Part shown: positions 60,521 through 64,000 of the stretch, one piece after another
How positions within the stretch are numbered: the stretch's first letter is position 1
Layout: each line of letters begins with the position of its first letter
From: Linum tenue
Taxonomy: Eukaryota; Streptophyta; Magnoliopsida; Malpighiales; Linaceae
Direction of reading: 5' to 3'
Length of the DNA: 64,000 nucleotides
NCBI GenBank assembly: GCA_946122785.1
Contig: CAMGYJ010000002.1
Coordinates: 42,062,495-42,126,494, forward strand
Program-made: the position numbers and the translations under genes
The notes under the pieces: model-generated
Seen by the model: the letters and a program-made list of their open reading frames with translations, nothing else
Databases searched by the model: none
Told to the model about the DNA's origin: nothing

Positions 60521-60984
60521 GGCACTAGACTGGGGGCTACTTCGGTACACTCAATTTTTTGCGTGCGTTCAGTGCACCCAACTCTAAAAGTGGTAATAAT
60601 ACATCGAATTTTGAATTTTGATGGGCAGCATTAGTCTAATATGATTATATAATATAGAATCACAACTAATCAATCAATTATAATAGCCCCTTAACCTTCA
60701 ATTTTGAATTCCAACCAAAAATCCTAAATTGTAAACCTTAACCCTGACCCTAAATTTCTAAACCCTAAATTAAAGTAAATCTTGAATGATTTTTGTACAA
60801 ATTCATATGTTTCTTGTTCATCAAACAACAAGTGATGACTGATATCGTTTTCACATGAATCGCCTTCTCGAAATGATGATTATGAGGCGAGTGCATTGAA
60901 TACACCCAAAAAAATGGGTGCACCGAATACGCTACCATATATATATATTAAACAAGGATTGTATGCTGGTGGCGGCGGGTTGTC

Positions 60985-61000
60985 GCCTGGTTGCTGCTTT
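60985..61000. other. Deletion junction: unit that has lost its small gene
   Basis: TGTCGCCTGGTTGCTGCTTT joins sequence equivalent to 48104 directly to sequence equivalent to about 49150, over a shared CTGCT. The missing 1.05 kb contains the whole equivalent of gene F. Confidence 0.85.
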
Positions 61001-63545
61001 TCGTTTGGTTGGTTAGTTCGCGTGTTTTGGTGTTACATTTGAATGGTAAGGTTATATATGATGATCTGAATAAAGTATTTAAATTTGATAATTTTTCTTT
61101 TACATACCTGTGCATTCTTATTTTCTTGCTCAAAACAAAATTTGACGATCACTGGCTAACAATTTAAGAAACTGACATGTAGGCATTAGCCGTAATAAGA
61201 CGTGAAAATTGGGGAGGAAAAAAATAGGAGTTGGTGTGGAATTCTCAAATTATCTTTAGGCAAGTCCAATATGAAATTTTAATGATGCATATTGCATATG
61301 GGGTACGGTTTGGAACCAAATCATTCACCCAGACAGCCCTTTAAAAATCTTGACGAATTCAACTATGCCTATTTTGTCTTGGTGAATTAGTGACTTAGTA
61401 TAAGAGTAACAAATACAAATAAATAAAAACTCAGATTATGGTACACTGAGTAAAACTCTATTGAATTAGTAAAGGTAGGTTAAGATCAATCTACCAAGCA
61501 ACAAACTCGACTATCAACCAATTCGAACAATTGACCTCAAGCCCCTAAAAATCAGCAACATTAGTTACATGATTTGTTCTTCAAACAAACCCAAATTTGA
61601 TTGCATAATCTTATTGACAACAAAGTTTTGTAGCGGTTTGTCAATTTGGACTGTTCTTATATCTCACTATGACTCGGCCTGATATGGCATATGTGATCAA
61701 TGAATTGAATCAGTTTGTTCACTCTCCGAGTACTAATCATGTCATCACACGCCGCTCATCAGGTTCTGCGCTACCTCAAGACTCCGGTTGGTCAAGGTTT
61801 GTTTTTTCCCACTGTTGGCTCTCTTGAACAAAGGCTCTCGACACGGAGCAATTTCACATTTTCTTATCTAATCTTGATTTTCATGACCTTCATGCTACAG
61901 GTTGAGTGGGAGTGTAGAAATTTTTATTTTACATTTTATCTAAATAGTTATTTTGTGAGGGTCCAACTTGTAATTAGCACTCGTACCCTAGTTGATTATC
62001 AAAGGGCTTTATATTTTCTCATGGTTGTTGTCATGAACTTCTCGTAACTCAGTCGCCAAAAGCTGCGAACTAAAGTCATAGTGCAAACCATAACTAAGAC
62101 CTATGATCTTCGTGAACTAGTATCGATCTTCGACAAAATCACGTGCATCGAGTGTCATTTACTCTTCCGCAAATTGTTCACTTCACAATAACAGCATGAA
62201 CAACCTCTTGATAGACTTCCTCTTGCCAATCAATTCCATTTACTAAAGAAGTTTGTGTTGTGCAATCTATATATAGACGCTACAACAAAACAAAAATTAG
62301 GTCATCAAGTCACTCAATGTTTTGTGATAATTGAGATTACACATAGAGGAAATTAAAGACAAAAACATATTTGATGATGTCTGCTGAAGTACTAGTCGTT
62401 GTGATTGATATATGATCAATCACATTTTGTGGTTGCACCAAAGAGCCTCCAAGATCTGGTGGCTTATTATCAGTGCCTCAGAGACAGCAATGAGTCGGGT
62501 ATAGAATCATGTGATTTGCTCTTCACTGTGAGTGGAGGTGTCAAAATAAAACTCTATCCAAGTAATTAACCACTCATTCAACCCGTCCGCAATCCGAGTC
62601 GACTAAATTAATAATTTGCAACTCGTAACTCGATTGACACGCAACTCGAATGACCCGAATCCAATTGACCGGGACTTGAGTACCTGCAACCCGATTGATC
62701 CAAATCTTACTAAGTCGATTGACCCAATTTGAACATGTCTAAAGTGACCCGAATATGTACTATACTATATATTATATAGTCTGGCAAAACGAAGGGTATT
62801 TTAGAAACTAAGGTGAATCATTTCATAAAGTGGAATTCGAATTTTGAAATTCAATTGACACTTTGACAGTATGTTTGTTTACAAAATTATAGAAATATAT
62901 CATTCTCGTATGGAACACTTGGCCCTCGAGTACCACTTTGTCTGTCATCAACTCGTTCTTGGTGGGTGACTCCGAGTTCATTCATCAATTTGTTGTTGCT
63001 CTCACAAAGTCGCTAGTTGCCTAGTCACGAAACTCTTGGTTCCAGAGTTTTGCTTGTAGTTACAAGCAGAAGTCAACGTTGGTGTCAAAAACCTTTGTTA
63101 TTTATTAATTTGATTGATAAACCAGACTAATGTCGTAGTTACATTTATATATATACCACTAAACCGAATACCTAGAGTCGACGTTGGTGTCAAAAATCTT
63201 GGTTATTTATTGATTTTATTGATAAAACAGACTAATGTCGTACTTACATTTATATATATACCACTAAACCTAATACTTAACCCTAAACCTACCCGACTCA
63301 ACTACGTACGACTCCAACTCCAACTTGGCCTCCCCTCCTAATGCCTACTCGGCCCATGCAAAATAGACTAATAACCTACGTACTTATTAAGTACTAACCC
63401 TAAAGCTCAAAACACTATCTCATCAAGTCATCGATTTCATCTTCTTGAATCCAAATATCCATTCATTTGGCATCGGTGGTGGGGCCACTCAGGCAGGTGG
63501 GGGGTGCTTGCAGCCCCTTGGAGAGGCAAACCAAAAGTCCAAGAA
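61001..63545 (+). repeat. Segmental duplicate, mate of 49150-51672
   Basis: Same contents as the first copy, including the copia remnant at 61640-61840 and the repeated AGACTAATGTCGTA block. Divergence is limited to scattered substitutions and short indels (e.g. a short deletion near 62820). No functional gene. Confidence 0.85.
61640..61840 (+). pseudogene. Copia pol remnant, second copy
   Basis: Same TRPDMAYVINE and VLRYLKTPVGQGLFF segments as at 49760-49960, with the same frameshift. Confidence 0.8.
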
Positions 63546-64000
63546 TGGGAGATTTTTTCTCTTGTTTTTCAGTTCTTATGTTCTTGAGTCTGCACTTCTT
63601 TTTCTTCTTGCTTGATAGGAAAAATCAATAAAAACAGAGTCTCCTAGACCTCAGTGAAGTACTGAGACTAGGACGAGGACTGACCCAGTAGTTTGGGGAA
63701 CCTCGTTAAAATTGGATTGTGTTCTTGTTCTTTCAGTTTCTGCTCTGTTTGTGCTTCCCCTGTTCTAAGCTAGCCTTTCACTCTGTCTCTCTCTCGTCTA
63801 TCTTCTGTTAAGACGAAGAAGATGATGGCTAAGACAGGCCGAGTGGGCTGAACGTTTTAGTGGGCTGCATCTGTGCTTAGTTCTTATTCTCAGGTTATTT
63901 TACTTGTGGGCTTTTGGGGTTAAGCCCAACTCAAGAAGTAACGAGATCGGGATAAACAGAAAAGACAAAACTTGTCTTTGCTTCCCTCTTGTCTCGTTCC
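63546..64000 (-). mobile_element. Copia-type LTR, minus orientation, runs off the window
   Basis: Matches 51673-52127 (TGGGAGATTTTTTCTC onward) to the window edge. Confidence 0.65.

Overview
The window is nuclear DNA of a flowering plant, probably a eudicot. Captured plant gene fragments (L-type lectin receptor kinase, RD21-type papain-like protease, F-box protein) and plant-type copia, LINE, hAT, MULE and CACTA elements support this; I cannot name the species. There are no prokaryotic features, CRISPR arrays or rRNA genes, and no credible tRNA gene. Almost all the DNA is nested transposable elements, most of them placeable by terminal repeats and target site duplications (TSDs). The only host gene that looks intact is a small multicopy gene encoding 72-79 aa. 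Copies are A (11967-12191 +), C (32647-32877 -), D (42884-43105 -), F (48832-49050 +) and G (53281-53520 +). A sixth copy, B, is split into two halves 23 kb apart (22803-22872 - and 45852-46029 +). Copies share a TATA box, leader and 3' flank. The protein matches nothing I recognise; it carries three V/I-K-Q-E motifs (SUMO-acceptor-like) and always ends in S-R-C-I-G-G. 

Main result: 19622-44922 (about 25.3 kb) appears to be an inversion produced by a hAT transposon. Four independent junctions agree. (1) Small gene B is cut by a hAT element whose 8-bp TSD CCGCTACA now lies at 22803 and, in the other orientation, at 45852; the halves sum to 240 nt, exactly the length of copy G. (2) A cysteine protease fragment stops at 19621 and continues in frame on the opposite strand from 44922. 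(3) That fragment lies in a Pack-MULE whose two ends (17918 and 43948) carry the same 9-bp TSD TTACCACAA, but inverted relative to each other. (4) Undoing the inversion puts every small-gene copy on the + strand in the order A, D, C, B, F, G and turns an inverted LINE pair into direct repeats. The junction at 44905-44941 is a near-perfect palindrome, followed by a 910-bp partial copy of the transposon end; this fits one-ended transposition followed by aborted gap repair and end joining. 

Layout. 1-600: 3' flank of a gene copy lying left of the window. 600-3235: LINE with its reverse transcriptase deleted. 3236-6190: degenerate LTR and hAT fragments. 6191-11434: RICESLEEPER-like hAT with a broken transposase. 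11500-12300: gene A. 12641-13353: small hAT with pol III-like boxes. 15527-16168: minisatellite holding a 290-bp TRIM retroelement. 17918-19621: left part of the Pack-MULE. 19622-22802: hAT carrying a frameshifted transposase. 22803-38720: inverted block with B 5' half, a 2.35-kb hAT, a 4.5-kb CACTA, gene C, a second CACTA-like element, a gypsy-like LTR and a LINE 5' fragment with a 684-bp hAT. 39009-42671: MULE-like element with a nested gene-capturing hAT. 42884-43622: gene D with a LINE 3' end in its leader. 43948-46029: inversion junction and B 3' half. 46030-64000: near-identical segmental duplicates with genes F and G, a truncated copia element, LTRs and MITEs, and one unit whose gene was deleted near 60990. 

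The small-gene units form a head-to-tail array (period roughly 5-12 kb once insertions are counted) that has been an insertion target. Because the units are duplicated, several insertions can be read as filled and empty sites within this one window.
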